From assembly GCF_900102035.1 (NCBI RefSeq), contig NZ_LT629689.1, positions 1,488,001-1,552,000 of the forward strand: a stretch of DNA of 64,000 nucleotides. Reading direction: 5' to 3'. The DNA is from Pseudomonas extremaustralis. GTDB lineage: Bacteria; Pseudomonadota; Gammaproteobacteria; Pseudomonadales; Pseudomonadaceae. A program made the position numbers and the translations under genes. How positions within the stretch are numbered: the first letter of the stretch is position 1; each line of letters begins with the position of its first letter. Of the stretch, positions 25,839 through 34,924 are shown piece after piece. The notes below the pieces were generated by a model. The model saw only the letters and a program-made list of their open reading frames with translations, was not told the origin of the DNA and did no database searches.

Positions 25839-26546
25839 ATGCGCAATGAAAAACTCAAAATATTGTTCGATCAGCAAGCTGCCAACTACGACAAGCAATG
25901 GGCGGGAATGGCCCCCATTCGCGACGCCTTATATTTGCTGCTCGATTCTCACTTCACCTGTCTGCCGGAAAATGCCCGGATACTTTGCGTCGGCGTTGGC
26001 ACGGGTGCGGAACTGGCCCACCTAGCGGAGCGCTTTCCCAACTGGCATTTCAGTGCCGTCGATCCATCGGGTGCTATGCTTGACGTCTGTCGCCAGAGGG
26101 CAGTTCAGAATGGCTTTCTCTCGCGATGCCATTTTCACGAAGGCTACCTCGACACGCTGGTCGCCGAGGCTAGCTACGACGCTGCCACTTGCTTCCTGGT
26201 ATCCCAATTCTTGTTAGACGTGAACGCCCGCACTACGTTCTTTACCGAGATTGCCCGCCGCCTTAAACCATACGGAATATTGGCGAACGCCGACCTTGCC
26301 TCTGATATCGGATCACCTGCCTATGAGATGCTACTACGCGGTTGGATGACATTGATGTCCTCCGACGGTCTTCAGCCAGAAATACTGGAACGAGCCCGGG
26401 CGGCCTACGCCAAGGATGTTGCGATCCTTCCCGCGCAACAGGTCGCGGGCCTTATTAAGGCCGCCGGGTTTGAAGCTCCGGTGCAGTTCTTTCAGGCTGG
26501 TTTGATGCACGGGTGGTTTTGTACGCTGCAGATTGACCTAATTTGA
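25839..26546 (+). CDS. Class I SAM-dependent methyltransferase
   Basis: 235 residues. Motif I ILCVGVGTGAELAHLAERFP, the acidic motif II FSAVDPSGAML and post-motif segments are those of Rossmann methyltransferases of the CmoA/Tam-like group. The target cannot be named. ATG 25839 fits, though the ribosome site is weak. It stands alone at the right part of the island with lower GC than the catabolic genes. Confidence 0.75.
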   Translation: MRNEKLKILFDQQAANYDKQWAGMAPIRDALYLLLDSHFTCLPENARILCVGVGTGAELAHLAERFPNWHFSAVDPSGAMLDVCRQRAVQNGFLSRCHFHEGYLDTLVAEASYDAATCFLVSQFLLDVNARTTFFTEIARRLKPYGILANADLASDIGSPAYEMLLRGWMTLMSSDGLQPEILERARAAYAKDVAILPAQQVAGLIKAAGFEAPVQFFQAGLMHGWFCTLQIDLI

Positions 26547-26678
26547 GAAGTTGTGGGGGGCGGACGGTTACGTTGAACAGTACGACACTCGAGCCGGAGG
26601 GAGTATGAGGCAACCCCGCCCTACAACTGACCGCCCATCGGGTCTCTCGGACCAGAAATCCATTGAAAGCGCCCAGCT

Positions 26679-26762
26679 TTACGACAGGCAAGGCTCGGGT
26701 GTTGCCGCTGACCGAAAACTGACCCAATGCTTGAGCGCGGCGTCTTCCCTGGACTCGATCAT
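26679..26762 (-). CDS. Small ORF behind a strong ribosome site, possibly a truncated gene
   Basis: ATG 26762 follows AAGGAGTGAAC and opens a 27-codon frame starting MIESREDAALKHWVSFR. It may be the 5' end of a gene broken by a frameshift. The rest of 26547-26896 shows nothing I can name. Confidence 0.25.
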   Translation of the reverse strand: MIESREDAALKHWVSFRSAATPEPCLS

Positions 26763-26896
26763 GTTCACTCCTTGAACCGGCCATGGCGCAGCGTTCGGCG
26801 GACACGGGACCGCCGACGCGAAGGCGCCAGGCAATGCGGACTTTTAACGGGGTTGAATGGCGACCGGCAAACTTCCGGCCACGGTCCGGCGAAGGT

Positions 26897-27301
26897 TTAC
26901 AGCGTGATACTGGTGGTGGGGTAGAACAAAATATTGAGTACGAAGAGGATCATCCAGAAACCGATTTCCAGTGTTTCGGTAATAGGCTGGATCTTTTTGA
27001 TTGCGCCGTAGACATGCACGAAGAACATCAGCGTGAAGACCACGAAAAGAATATCGAAGGCATAACTGAAACTGGTGCCAGTGGTGGCCGAACGCAACAT
27101 CGCTATTTCAACGACAAGAATGAATGCACCGAGGCAACGGCCGAAATAGATAGCCAGGTGTTGGTGTTCGGGGATGGTCCAGCGCATGAGCCGGGCCCAT
27201 TGGAGCGGGGCGAGGAAGATGGGTAAGGCAAAGAACAGGGTGGTCACGATCATCAGGGTGGTGATGTATTCCTTGCTGTATTGCGCATAGTAACCAAACA
27301 T
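26897..27301 (-). CDS. Small inner-membrane protein of unknown function
   Basis: 134 residues with four hydrophobic helices (for example TTLMIVTTLFFALPIFLAPL and DILFVVFTLMFFVHVYGAI) and an N-terminal aromatic tail. AAGGAGTTCTT precedes the ATG at 27301. No family recognised. It is monocistronic. 27302-27660 upstream holds only its promoter region and no other gene I can support. Confidence 0.6.
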   Translation of the reverse strand: MFGYYAQYSKEYITTLMIVTTLFFALPIFLAPLQWARLMRWTIPEHQHLAIYFGRCLGAFILVVEIAMLRSATTGTSFSYAFDILFVVFTLMFFVHVYGAIKKIQPITETLEIGFWMILFVLNILFYPTTSITL

Positions 27302-27660
27302 TTAAGAACTCCTTGTCTCATCGGCGCATCTAGGCGCCCTGCAGTAATTATTATTGTTGTTGCTGGCTGGTTTACGGTGGTAAGTATTGCGAGGGCTGAA
27401 CAGCAGTATCAATTGTACAAAAGCGCCTAGTACCAATGGCGCGGAGGGGGGGTAGTACCACTCACTCCCTAAGTTTCGATGCGGGCGTTTTATTTCAATA
27501 CATCCATTGGTTACGGGCAGCATCCAAAAGCCTTACAAGTCCAGAATTAAGACTTTCCTTGGCTCGTCAAAAAAAGAAATCCCATGGATGTCAATGGGGA
27601 GGACGCCAGATGCGAGTCTCGTTTCCCGCTCCAATCTCCTGATTTGTATTCGCTGTATCG

Positions 27661-28970
27661 TCAATCTGCCATCGCTCGCGCCGCGTTTTGCCGCAGTTGG
27701 TCTAAGTAGTTCGCCCATTGCTGAGCCGCCTCCCGGCGCTGTACCAGCAGTTGAGCGCGCGCATACACAGCTCCAAGCGCACCTGGCATGCGGTGGGATA
27801 ACGATAGTTCGAGCACAATTGGATCAATACCCAAGTGCTCGTGGGCAATGGTTCTGTAGGTCGCGCGAAAGCCGTGGGCTGTGATGTCATACTCTGGCCA
27901 GATGCGCTGAAAGGACTTGAGCATGGAGGTCGGATTTATGGGGCGTCCCGGATAGACTGGCGAGACGAACACCCAGCCTTTGCCTTCTTCATCCACCACG
28001 CGGGTTTTATGTAGCTCGCGTAACAGAACCAAGGCTTGCTCAGGCAACGGCACGATGTGTTTGTTCTTGTCCAGGTGCTTGGTCTTGCTCACCACATAAC
28101 GCCAATCGGCGCCCGCCAAGTCGACATCTTCCCAGCGCATCTGCACCAGCTCGCCTGGGCGGACCGGCAACATAATCAGCAGGCGCATCGCGGAGGTAAC
28201 ACTGCCGTCGTTGCAGTCATCCAGACGCAGAAGAAACCTGCCTAGATCGGCTGGCCTTTCGACCGCCGGGTTGCTGGTGACGACATGGCGGATCTTCAAT
28301 TCCTCAATGTTGCTGAGCGCCACATTACGTTCCACCCATCCGCGCCCCTCGGCAAAGCCCAGGACGGCACGGATGATGGTACGCACGCGCCGGGCCATAG
28401 CCATCGTGCGCTGGCGGCGCAACTCCGTAATGATTGTGGTGATGTGCTCCAGCTTGATCTCGCTGACCGGTTTTTTACCAATCGCGGGCAAGATGTGGTT
28501 GTTCAGCGCTCCGTTAAACCCCGAGATGGATTTGGTCACCAGTTCGGCAGACTTGAATGCCAACCATTGCTCGGCCACGTACGCGAAGGTGTGCTCTTCA
28601 TTAAGCAACTGTGCCTCGATCTTGGCGGTCTTGGCCTTGAGCGGAGCGGTGTGGTTAGCTACGTCGCGGCGTGCGCCGCGGGCAATGTCGCGCGCCCCTT
28701 GAGACCAATTTCGGGGTAAGCGCCGATGGAGAAGCGGTTTTCCTTGCCATGCAGCCGATACTTCAATCGCCAAACCTTGGAAGGGGATTTGCCGACCTTG
28801 CTCGACGCCCTTACCTCCAAGTAGAGGCCAGGGACTTCGCCATCAGCGTGTTTGCCGGGTTCGGTCAGTGAGCGGATCAAGGCATCGCTGAGTTTTCGTT
28901 TGAAAACAACCGCATTATCTGGGGGCATCGGTGGGGGCATCTTTTTTAAGGAACCGAAATTTGCCCCCAA
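27661..28970 (-). pseudogene. P4-type tyrosine integrase, frameshifted
   Basis: Two frames make one integrase. The N-terminal DUF4102 part (28970 to about 28690: DNAVVFKRKLSDALIRSL ... RFSIGAYPEIGLKG) continues in another phase as ARDIARGARRDVANHTAPLK through the core to 27661. The break lies in a run of Gs near 28693, where one more G would restore reading. Catalytic residues are present: R in MLPVRPGELVQM, HGFR in ITAHGFRATYRT, and H/Y in LSHRMPGALGAVYAR. It may be a true mutation or a sequencing slip in the homopolymer. It sits beside the attachment site at 29104. Confidence 0.85.
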
Positions 28971-28981
28971 TTATGCCCCCA
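28921..28981. repeat. Two oppositely oriented pairs of GGGGGCAT motifs at the integrase start
   Basis: GGGGGCAT at 28921-28928 and 28933-28940, and the complement at 28962-28968 and 28973-28980, each pair spaced by 12. The pairs face each other and include the integrase start codons (ATGCCCCC repeats encode its MPPPMPP N-terminus). They may be integrase arm sites, an autoregulatory operator, or a hairpin that hides the start codon. Confidence 0.5.
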
Positions 28982-29081
28982 TGAGTCGTGGAATCCATTG
29001 GATTTAGACAGGCGGCAGTGGACTTAAATTACCAATAAGCACTTGTTATAAAACAGTTTTATGGAATTTACTGGAACTCCA

Positions 29082-29111
29082 TTACAGGCTATCGGGGTCC
29101 CCGAAGAACAT
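29082..29111 (-). repeat. Right attachment site in the LysR 3' end
   Basis: Last nine codons and stop of the LysR gene. AAGAACAT (29104-29111) is identical to 5594-5601, and the encoded peptide MFFGDPDSL is the same at both ends. From 29103 leftward the sequence should be element-derived. Confidence 0.65.
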
Positions 29112-29996
29112 CTGAATCCGCGACCTCAACCACCGCTCCCCCGGGTCATTGTCCTGCGACCCACGCCACGCCATGTGCAACTCGAACGAGCGCACCGGCA
29201 GCGGCGGGTCTTCAGCCCGCAAGCCGCCCGCGGCCGTCAGGGCCTCGGCGGCATAGTCCGGCACGATGGCGACGATGTCGGTGCCGGCAAGCAGTGTGCC
29301 CAGCCCGTTGAATTGCGGCACGGCCAGCACGACATGGCGTTTGCGGTCGAGCTTTTCCAACTCCTCATCGATAAACCCGCTCAAATCGCCGGCGAACGAT
29401 ACCAGTGCGTGGGGGCGGGCGCAGAAGTCGTCCAGGCTCAGGGAGCCCGGTACGCTGTCGGCGCGCAGTAGTTTCGGCAGGCTGCGGCGCAGTACCTTGC
29501 GTTTGGCGTTGGCCGGCAGGTCGGCGGTGTAGCTGACGCCGATGGAGATTTCGCCGGAGGCCAGCAGGCCGGGCATCAGGATGTAGTTGACGCGACGCAC
29601 CACCAGCACGATGCCGGGGGCTTCGGCGCGCAGGCGTTTGAGCAGTTGGGGCAGCAGGGCAAATTCGACGTCGTCGGACAGGCCGATACGGAACACTGCG
29701 GTGCTGGTCGCCGGGTCGAATTCGGCGGCGCGGCTGACGGCGGTGGAAATCGAATCCAGGGCCGGGGAGAGTAGGGCGAAGATTTCTACCGCACGCGCCG
29801 TTGGCTCCATGCTGCGTCCGGTGCGCACGAACAGCGGGTCATCGAACAGGCCGCGCAGGCGCGACAAGGCGGCGCTGATGGCTGGCTGGCCGAGGAACAG
29901 TTTTTCGGCGGCGCGGGTCACGCTGCGCTCATGCATCAAGGTTTCGAATACGATCAAGAGGTTCAGGTCGACACGACGCAGGTCGTTACGGTTCAT
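29082..29996 (-). CDS. LysR-family regulator, island insertion target
   Basis: 304 residues from the ATG at 29996 (MNRNDLRRVDLNLLIVFETL). N-terminal winged helix (RSVTRAAEKLFLGQPAISAALSRLR) and the NodD/LeuO-like form of the effector domain (GLFDDPLFVRTGRSMEPT after the helix). Divergent from the quinone-oxidoreductase-like gene at 30264, which it may control. Its final nine codons were probably supplied by the island but encode the original residues, so function should be intact. Confidence 0.88.
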   Translation of the reverse strand: MNRNDLRRVDLNLLIVFETLMHERSVTRAAEKLFLGQPAISAALSRLRGLFDDPLFVRTGRSMEPTARAVEIFALLSPALDSISTAVSRAAEFDPATSTAVFRIGLSDDVEFALLPQLLKRLRAEAPGIVLVVRRVNYILMPGLLASGEISIGVSYTADLPANAKRKVLRRSLPKLLRADSVPGSLSLDDFCARPHALVSFAGDLSGFIDEELEKLDRKRHVVLAVPQFNGLGTLLAGTDIVAIVPDYAAEALTAAGGLRAEDPPLPVRSFELHMAWRGSQDNDPGERWLRSRIQMFFGDPDSL

Positions 29997-30263
29997 CTTG
30001 TGTCCTGGAAGAGTCAGCTTGCTTGACGAGAGCGGCCTTTTAAGAGCCATTGGGCTCTAGTCAGACGCATGAACGGCATGAATCTTACGGGGAAAGACTG
30101 GTACTCTGCATTGGATTATTGAGTTTTCCTACGATACTTGAGGTGTATTCCTCAGATGCGGAATCAATGACAGGCATGTCGACTATTAACGGCGACCGGT
30201 GGTCTTACCCGGAAAGCCCAGATAAAGTTCATGGCATTAGAGGTTACTTTGACGAGGTTTGCG

Positions 30264-31286
30264 ATGTCCCGCACGATTCGTTTTCACAAGTTTGGTCCGG
30301 CCGAGGTGCTCAAATGCGAAGAGCATGCAGCTGCACTGCCCGCACCGGGCGAAGTGCAGGTGCGTGTCGAAGCGATTGGCATCAGTTGGTATGACATTTT
30401 GTGGCGCCAGAACCTGGCGCCTTCCCATGCGCGTCTGCCGTCCGGCCTTGGTCATGAGATGGCCGGTGTCGTCACTGCTGTAGGTGATGGCGTGGATGAC
30501 TTGGCCGTGGGCGATAAAGTCGCCAGTTTTCCCGCCGAGAGCCCCAACGATTATCCGGTGTATGGCGAGCAGATCGTCCTGCCCCGTTCGGCCCTGACCC
30601 GTTACCCGGATGTCTTGAGCCCTATCCAAGCCAGCGTGCACTACACGCCGCTGCTGATTGCCTACTTTGCATATGTCGACCTGGCACGGGTCAAACCTGG
30701 GCAATTCGCTCTGGTGACCGACGCCAGCCATTGCGCCGGCCCTTCGTTCGTGCAACTGGGCAAGGCCCTGGGTGTGCGGGTGATTGCGGCAACCAAGAAC
30801 AGCGAGGAGCGTGAATACCTGCTGTCCCTGGGGGCGGAAAAGGTCATCGTCACCGAAGAGCAGGACCTGCTGATGCAAGTCAACAAGTTCACCGACAACC
30901 GTGGCGTCGACGTGGTGTTCGATGGCTTGGGCGGCCCGCAGATGTCGTTGCTCGGCGATGTGCTGGCGCCCCGTGGCAGCCTGGTGCTGTATGGCCTGCA
31001 GGGCGGCAACCAGACACCGTTCCCAGCGTGTGCGGCGTTCCAGAAAAACATTCAGTTTTTCGTGCACTGCATCGGCAACTTCACCGGCAAGCCAGAACTG
31101 GGCATTGCCCAGGACGCGGTGGCGATGCAACGTGCCCTGCGCGATATCAACCAGTTGACCGCCGACCGTGTGCTCGTGCCGCTGAAAACCACGGTGTTTC
31201 CGTTCAGCCAATTCGTGGAAGCGCACCGCTATATGGACGAATGCCCATGCCGCGAGCGAGTCGCGTTGCAGGTTGAAGCTGTTTAA
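30264..31286 (+). CDS. MDR-family zinc-type alcohol dehydrogenase / quinone oxidoreductase
   Basis: 340 residues from ATG 30264 (GAGG upstream; an earlier in-frame ATG at 30231 is less likely). GHEMAGVVTAVGDGV marks the MDR fold; the nucleotide region is ALVTDASHCAGPSFVQLGKA, a variant of the usual GxGxxG in which the glycines are partly replaced. The structural zinc Cys cluster is missing, so it is more like quinone oxidoreductases (NADPH). Divergent from a LysR regulator. Confidence 0.8.
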   Translation: MSRTIRFHKFGPAEVLKCEEHAAALPAPGEVQVRVEAIGISWYDILWRQNLAPSHARLPSGLGHEMAGVVTAVGDGVDDLAVGDKVASFPAESPNDYPVYGEQIVLPRSALTRYPDVLSPIQASVHYTPLLIAYFAYVDLARVKPGQFALVTDASHCAGPSFVQLGKALGVRVIAATKNSEEREYLLSLGAEKVIVTEEQDLLMQVNKFTDNRGVDVVFDGLGGPQMSLLGDVLAPRGSLVLYGLQGGNQTPFPACAAFQKNIQFFVHCIGNFTGKPELGIAQDAVAMQRALRDINQLTADRVLVPLKTTVFPFSQFVEAHRYMDECPCRERVALQVEAV

Positions 31287-31325
31287 GGTGTAGGAACATT
31301 CGCAAAACGAGCCTTCCCGGCAAGG

Positions 31326-31346
31326 GGCGCATGGGGCAAATGCGCC
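31326..31346. terminator. Hairpin after the MDR gene
   Basis: GGCGCAT / ATGCGCC perfect arms with a 7-base loop, 40 bases past the stop; a second weaker stem (CTGAAGCGC/GCGTTTCAG) at 31375-31399. No U-run. The remaining 31400-32000 carries no gene I can support. Confidence 0.35.
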
Positions 31347-32000
31347 ATTTGACAGGGCTGAATCTGCACCGCCACTGAAGCGCTTACTTGGCGTTTCAGC
31401 CCCTGAAATCTATCTCTACTCCCTGACGCCGCCCTGAATTCCAGCGCGGCGCGGTCGTATGCGCGCGATTCGCGTGTTGCGTGCTGCTCATCTGCACTGG
31501 TTTCCTTCCGGCTTCTGTATCTATTAATCATTATTCCAGCACTGATAATTGCACCTTCACTTTCATCTCAAGGACTGAGCAATGAATAAATGTCTAACAC
31601 CGCTGTCACGGGTTCCTCGAACTAACGGTGCGGTCGCTGCGTGGTGCCAGGGGAATAGGGAATTCCATGAAAAGTCTAAAGTCGGCAAGTGGAGAAGTTG
31701 TCGGGCTCTATTTGTCGGACGCTTCTTTAAGTTGTTGGTTAATGATGTGTAGGAGCTTGTCGGAATGGTCCTAAGGCTATTGCCTTGATCCGTTCCTGCC
31801 CAGTAAAGCCTGGCGTTGATGCGTTTATTGGGCAATGGGGAGCCTTCAAGGGGACCCGTGTCGTTTTGTTGCGCGGTGCTAGTGTTTATTCGTCGGCGCA
31901 CGGTGCGACACACGAACTTCTTACTCACGCAAGTCATTAAGTCGGGCAAGTCCTGTCGACACTTGCTTGAAACTGATATTTCAACTCAGGTAGTAGAACG

Positions 32001-33419
32001 ATGAGCACTATTCACGAACAGGCTATGAATTATGTTTACCAGCAAGTTCTGCAGCGTTTGATCGGGCACTTGACTCGTGCGGAACGTACGGCGCTGCAGT
32101 TGTTGGTCCAGCGAATAGTTGTGGCGGCCGGTGGGATGGAGCAGGTCGGGGATTACAAGGTACTGGTGGCCCATGGCGGCGGCGAAGTCAGCAGCTACAC
32201 CCTGGCATTGCTGCGCGCAGCGCAACTGAGTATTGCCATGCGAGCCCCCCGTACCTTTCATTTGCGGGTCGCGACGTTGCGCCACTCGGGCATGACCGAG
32301 GGCAGGCTCGACACCATCAATCGAGGCTACAGCCGTTTGTTTCTCCACGATGATCCACGGGTTGAGTTACTGATGGTGGAAAATCAGGACGTCCAGCCGT
32401 TCAATCACCAGCGCCCGGCCTCTGCCGTTGGCCGGGAAGTCAGCCAGCGCAATATGCTGATGGTGGGGCATGTGACATCTGGAGACTGTCGCGCGACGTT
32501 GTGCAATGACACCTACCTGTCCCTGGGGGATTTCTACCAGCGTGTCAGCACCTGGAACGGCGGCGTGCATGCGCTGGTCAGTGGTGACTCGCCGCGCAAG
32601 CAAAGCCACTTGCTGGCCTGGCTCAAGAAAACCGCCCAGGGCAGTGGCATCTCCGTCACTCGGGGTTGGCCGCGCTCGCTCAGTGGGTTGTTCGCGCGAA
32701 TGGAAGAGTGGAGCGCCGGTTACTACCGTGATGTGTACGGCGAGCATTACGTGGCCAGCGATAATCCCAGCAAGCCGAGCCATCGTCACTTGGCTTACAT
32801 CGGCGTTGCCGACTTGCTGTCGGACGTCGACCCGGCAACCTCGACGTTGCTGGGTGAATTCATGGCCTACGCCCCCGACCCGCTGGGCTTTCACTTCAGC
32901 TATCCGTCCTATTCCAATCCGTTGCTGATGGCCCACCTGCGCGGTTTGCAGGCGCAGAGCCTACGAGAGCTCGATTACGGGGCGGGGGTGGAAGGGTTTA
33001 TCCTGCAGGCGGCTCCCTATATGCGGCGCCTGCACATGTCCGAGGAGCTGCTCGCCCAGGCAAGCACCCGCGAAGGTCGCATGCTGTCGAGCACCTATGC
33101 GAACCAATTCTTTGGCCTGGATGAAACTCAACTGACCTGCCTGCTGTTTTCGCCGTTCATCCATCATGGCGAACGGCTGGAAGGCTATCTGCGCCAATGC
33201 CACCCGGGCATGCTGGTGGCGCTGCCTGAACTGCACAAGGTGCTGCAGGGCAAGCCGTCCTCCGACATGCTGCAGCAGTGGGTCACCGACACCAGTGGCT
33301 TGTCCATGCCCTTGCTGCAGCACCTGTACCGCAAGCGGCCACTGGCCGGCGTCCAGTTGCGCGGCACCTACGCAACACCGCGCGGCCATGCGCGGGCCTG
33401 TCAATTGTCCGGGCGATGA
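32001..33419 (+). CDS. Conserved-looking protein of unknown function, coupled to a MocR regulator
   Basis: 472 residues, cytosolic by composition, no family recognised. Visible parts: an N-terminal helical region (MSTIHEQAMNYVYQQVLQRL), a DYKVLVAHGGGEVSSYTLALLRAAQL stretch in outline at residues 51-76, and a long C-terminal helical half with FHFSYPSYSNPLLMAHLRG. The stop TGA overlaps the start of the MocR-type gene (ATGA at 33416-33419), which implies co-translation and a shared role. It might be a sensor or partner for that regulator; the sequence does not say more. Confidence 0.7.
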   Translation: MSTIHEQAMNYVYQQVLQRLIGHLTRAERTALQLLVQRIVVAAGGMEQVGDYKVLVAHGGGEVSSYTLALLRAAQLSIAMRAPRTFHLRVATLRHSGMTEGRLDTINRGYSRLFLHDDPRVELLMVENQDVQPFNHQRPASAVGREVSQRNMLMVGHVTSGDCRATLCNDTYLSLGDFYQRVSTWNGGVHALVSGDSPRKQSHLLAWLKKTAQGSGISVTRGWPRSLSGLFARMEEWSAGYYRDVYGEHYVASDNPSKPSHRHLAYIGVADLLSDVDPATSTLLGEFMAYAPDPLGFHFSYPSYSNPLLMAHLRGLQAQSLRELDYGAGVEGFILQAAPYMRRLHMSEELLAQASTREGRMLSSTYANQFFGLDETQLTCLLFSPFIHHGERLEGYLRQCHPGMLVALPELHKVLQGKPSSDMLQQWVTDTSGLSMPLLQHLYRKRPLAGVQLRGTYATPRGHARACQLSGR

Positions 33420-34819
33420 TCCTGCGCGGCGAACGGCAGGCGGACTTTGCGTATCAGGCGGTCTATCGCTACATGATCAACCTGATCAACGAAGTCAGTA
33501 CCGATGGGCGGGTAAAGTTGCCCTCTCTGCGGCAATTGGCGATGCGCTTGAACGTGTCGATTTCGACGATCCAGTATGCCTACTCGTTGCTGGAGAAAGA
33601 GGGCAGGGTCTATTCAGTGGCCAAGTCGGGGTATTACGCCTGGCCCATCTCGACGAGCCCGCCGGTCGGAGGCGGCGACTTGCTCGATCGGCTCTACGCT
33701 GCGGCCCGTCGTCCCGGCATGGTGGTGCTCAGCGGCGATGAACCCGCGCTGCTGGCCTCCCTGGATGCAACCCTGTTGCGCCTGGAGCGGGAACTGGTGC
33801 GCCAGTACCCGCGCCATTTGCAACCCTGGTCCCAGCCGTGCGGCGTGTGGGAGCTGCGGGCGGCACTGGCGGCGCGCTATACCTCGTCGCCCACGCGCTG
33901 CTGGCATGCCGATGATGTCTATATCGGTGCCGATCTGCGCGGCGTGCTGGAGATTCTGGTGGAAGTGTTGGGCCTCAGGGGGACTACGGTGATCGTGGAA
34001 TCGCCCTGCGACTGGCTGATCCTGCGGCTGTTCCAGGAGGCGGGGGTGCGCATCATCGAATTGCCCTGGACGCCGGAAGGGCGCCTCGACAGAGTTACGC
34101 TCGATCAGTTGTTGCACGATGAGCCGGTGCACCTGGTGATGCTGTCGTCGGCCGTCAGCCTGCCCTCGGGGGTGGTGATGCCGGCCAGCGACCGCCTCGG
34201 CGTGGCGCAACTGCTAGAACATCACGGCTGCTGGTTGCTGGAGAACGACACCTTTGGCGAGCTGAGCTTCAATGCCCCGCAAACCGCGCTGCGTGAGCTG
34301 GTCAACCCTGAGCGGCTGATCGTGTTTTCGGCGTTCGACAAAATCCTCGGTTCGGAAGCGCCCTATGGCTATTTGCTGTCCCGGCGCATGAGCAGTGAAT
34401 TGCAGCGCCAGTTTCTGTTGCGTTCGTTCCGCTTGTCGTCGATCCGTCAACGCGCCGTTGCGCGGCTGTACCAGAGCGGGCGGATCGACCTGCACTTGCG
34501 CGTCCTGCGCCAGTTGCTGCGCGAGCAGGCGGCGGAAATGGGCCAGCGCCTGGACGAGCACCTCGGTGATCACGTGACCTATCGGCCGCCGTCTGCCGGC
34601 TCGACATTCTGGCTGGCATCCACGCGGGCCGTCGACATGCGCCAGGTGTTCCAGCGCCTGCTGGCCGAGCAGGTGGTCATGGCGCCCGGTGAGTTGTTCA
34701 GCGTCCGGGGCCTGCATCATCAGCACCTGCGCTTGAGCCACACCTTCCACGGCCAGCCCAACCTCAATAGTGCGCTGTCTGCATTGGGTGAGGCCCTGAG
34801 GCACGCACAGATGGGCTAG
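33416..34819 (+). CDS. GntR/MocR-family regulator with aminotransferase-like domain
   Basis: 467 residues from ATG 33416. GntR-type winged helix at ~20-75 (KLPSLRQLAMRLNVSISTIQYAYSLLEKEGRVY in outline) then a type I aminotransferase fold. The PLP lysine is likely the K in LIVFSAFDKILGSEAP, near residue 310; LPSGVVMP and ENDTFGEL take the positions of the PLP-ring motifs. Such proteins sense vitamin B6 or amino compounds. The target is unknown; the overlapping upstream gene is the obvious partner. Confidence 0.85.
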   Translation: MILRGERQADFAYQAVYRYMINLINEVSTDGRVKLPSLRQLAMRLNVSISTIQYAYSLLEKEGRVYSVAKSGYYAWPISTSPPVGGGDLLDRLYAAARRPGMVVLSGDEPALLASLDATLLRLERELVRQYPRHLQPWSQPCGVWELRAALAARYTSSPTRCWHADDVYIGADLRGVLEILVEVLGLRGTTVIVESPCDWLILRLFQEAGVRIIELPWTPEGRLDRVTLDQLLHDEPVHLVMLSSAVSLPSGVVMPASDRLGVAQLLEHHGCWLLENDTFGELSFNAPQTALRELVNPERLIVFSAFDKILGSEAPYGYLLSRRMSSELQRQFLLRSFRLSSIRQRAVARLYQSGRIDLHLRVLRQLLREQAAEMGQRLDEHLGDHVTYRPPSAGSTFWLASTRAVDMRQVFQRLLAEQVVMAPGELFSVRGLHHQHLRLSHTFHGQPNLNSALSALGEALRHAQMG

Positions 34820-34924
34820 GTGCGTGAAATTTCTCTTGGCGTTGTAGGATTTATAACGTCGCTTAGCAGTCAAACTCTCAGTAAACTGCCGTTTTTTCCG
34901 ACTCCTTCTTTCCGAGGTTTATGC

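Larger units (their letters stand above)
5602..29103. mobile_element. Probable integrated genomic island carrying an aromatic catabolic locus
   Basis: About 23.5 kb between two copies of the LysR 3' end (5572-5601 and 29082-29111). A P4-type integrase lies just inside the right end, and paired ATGCCCCC motifs with 12-base spacing occur near both ends (5649-5670; 28961-28981). The cargo is accessory: ParDE, gene debris, two catabolic operons with their regulators, a group II intron scrap, a methyltransferase. Without it the EamA gene and the LysR gene would be convergent neighbours. The integrase is frameshifted, so the island is probably fixed unless helped. The exact crossover within the 8-bp core is inference. 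Confidence 0.7.

Noticed and set aside
25460..25849. A 129-codon frame across the intron remnant
   Set aside because: It overlaps the maturase fragment and domain V in another phase and has no protein-like pattern.
28990..29081. A tRNA gene as the integrase target
   Set aside because: No cloverleaf is visible near either end; the shared sequence is the LysR 3' end instead.
31563..31949. A 128-codon minus-strand frame in the gap before 32001
   Set aside because: No ribosome site, odd composition, no domain; left as non-coding.
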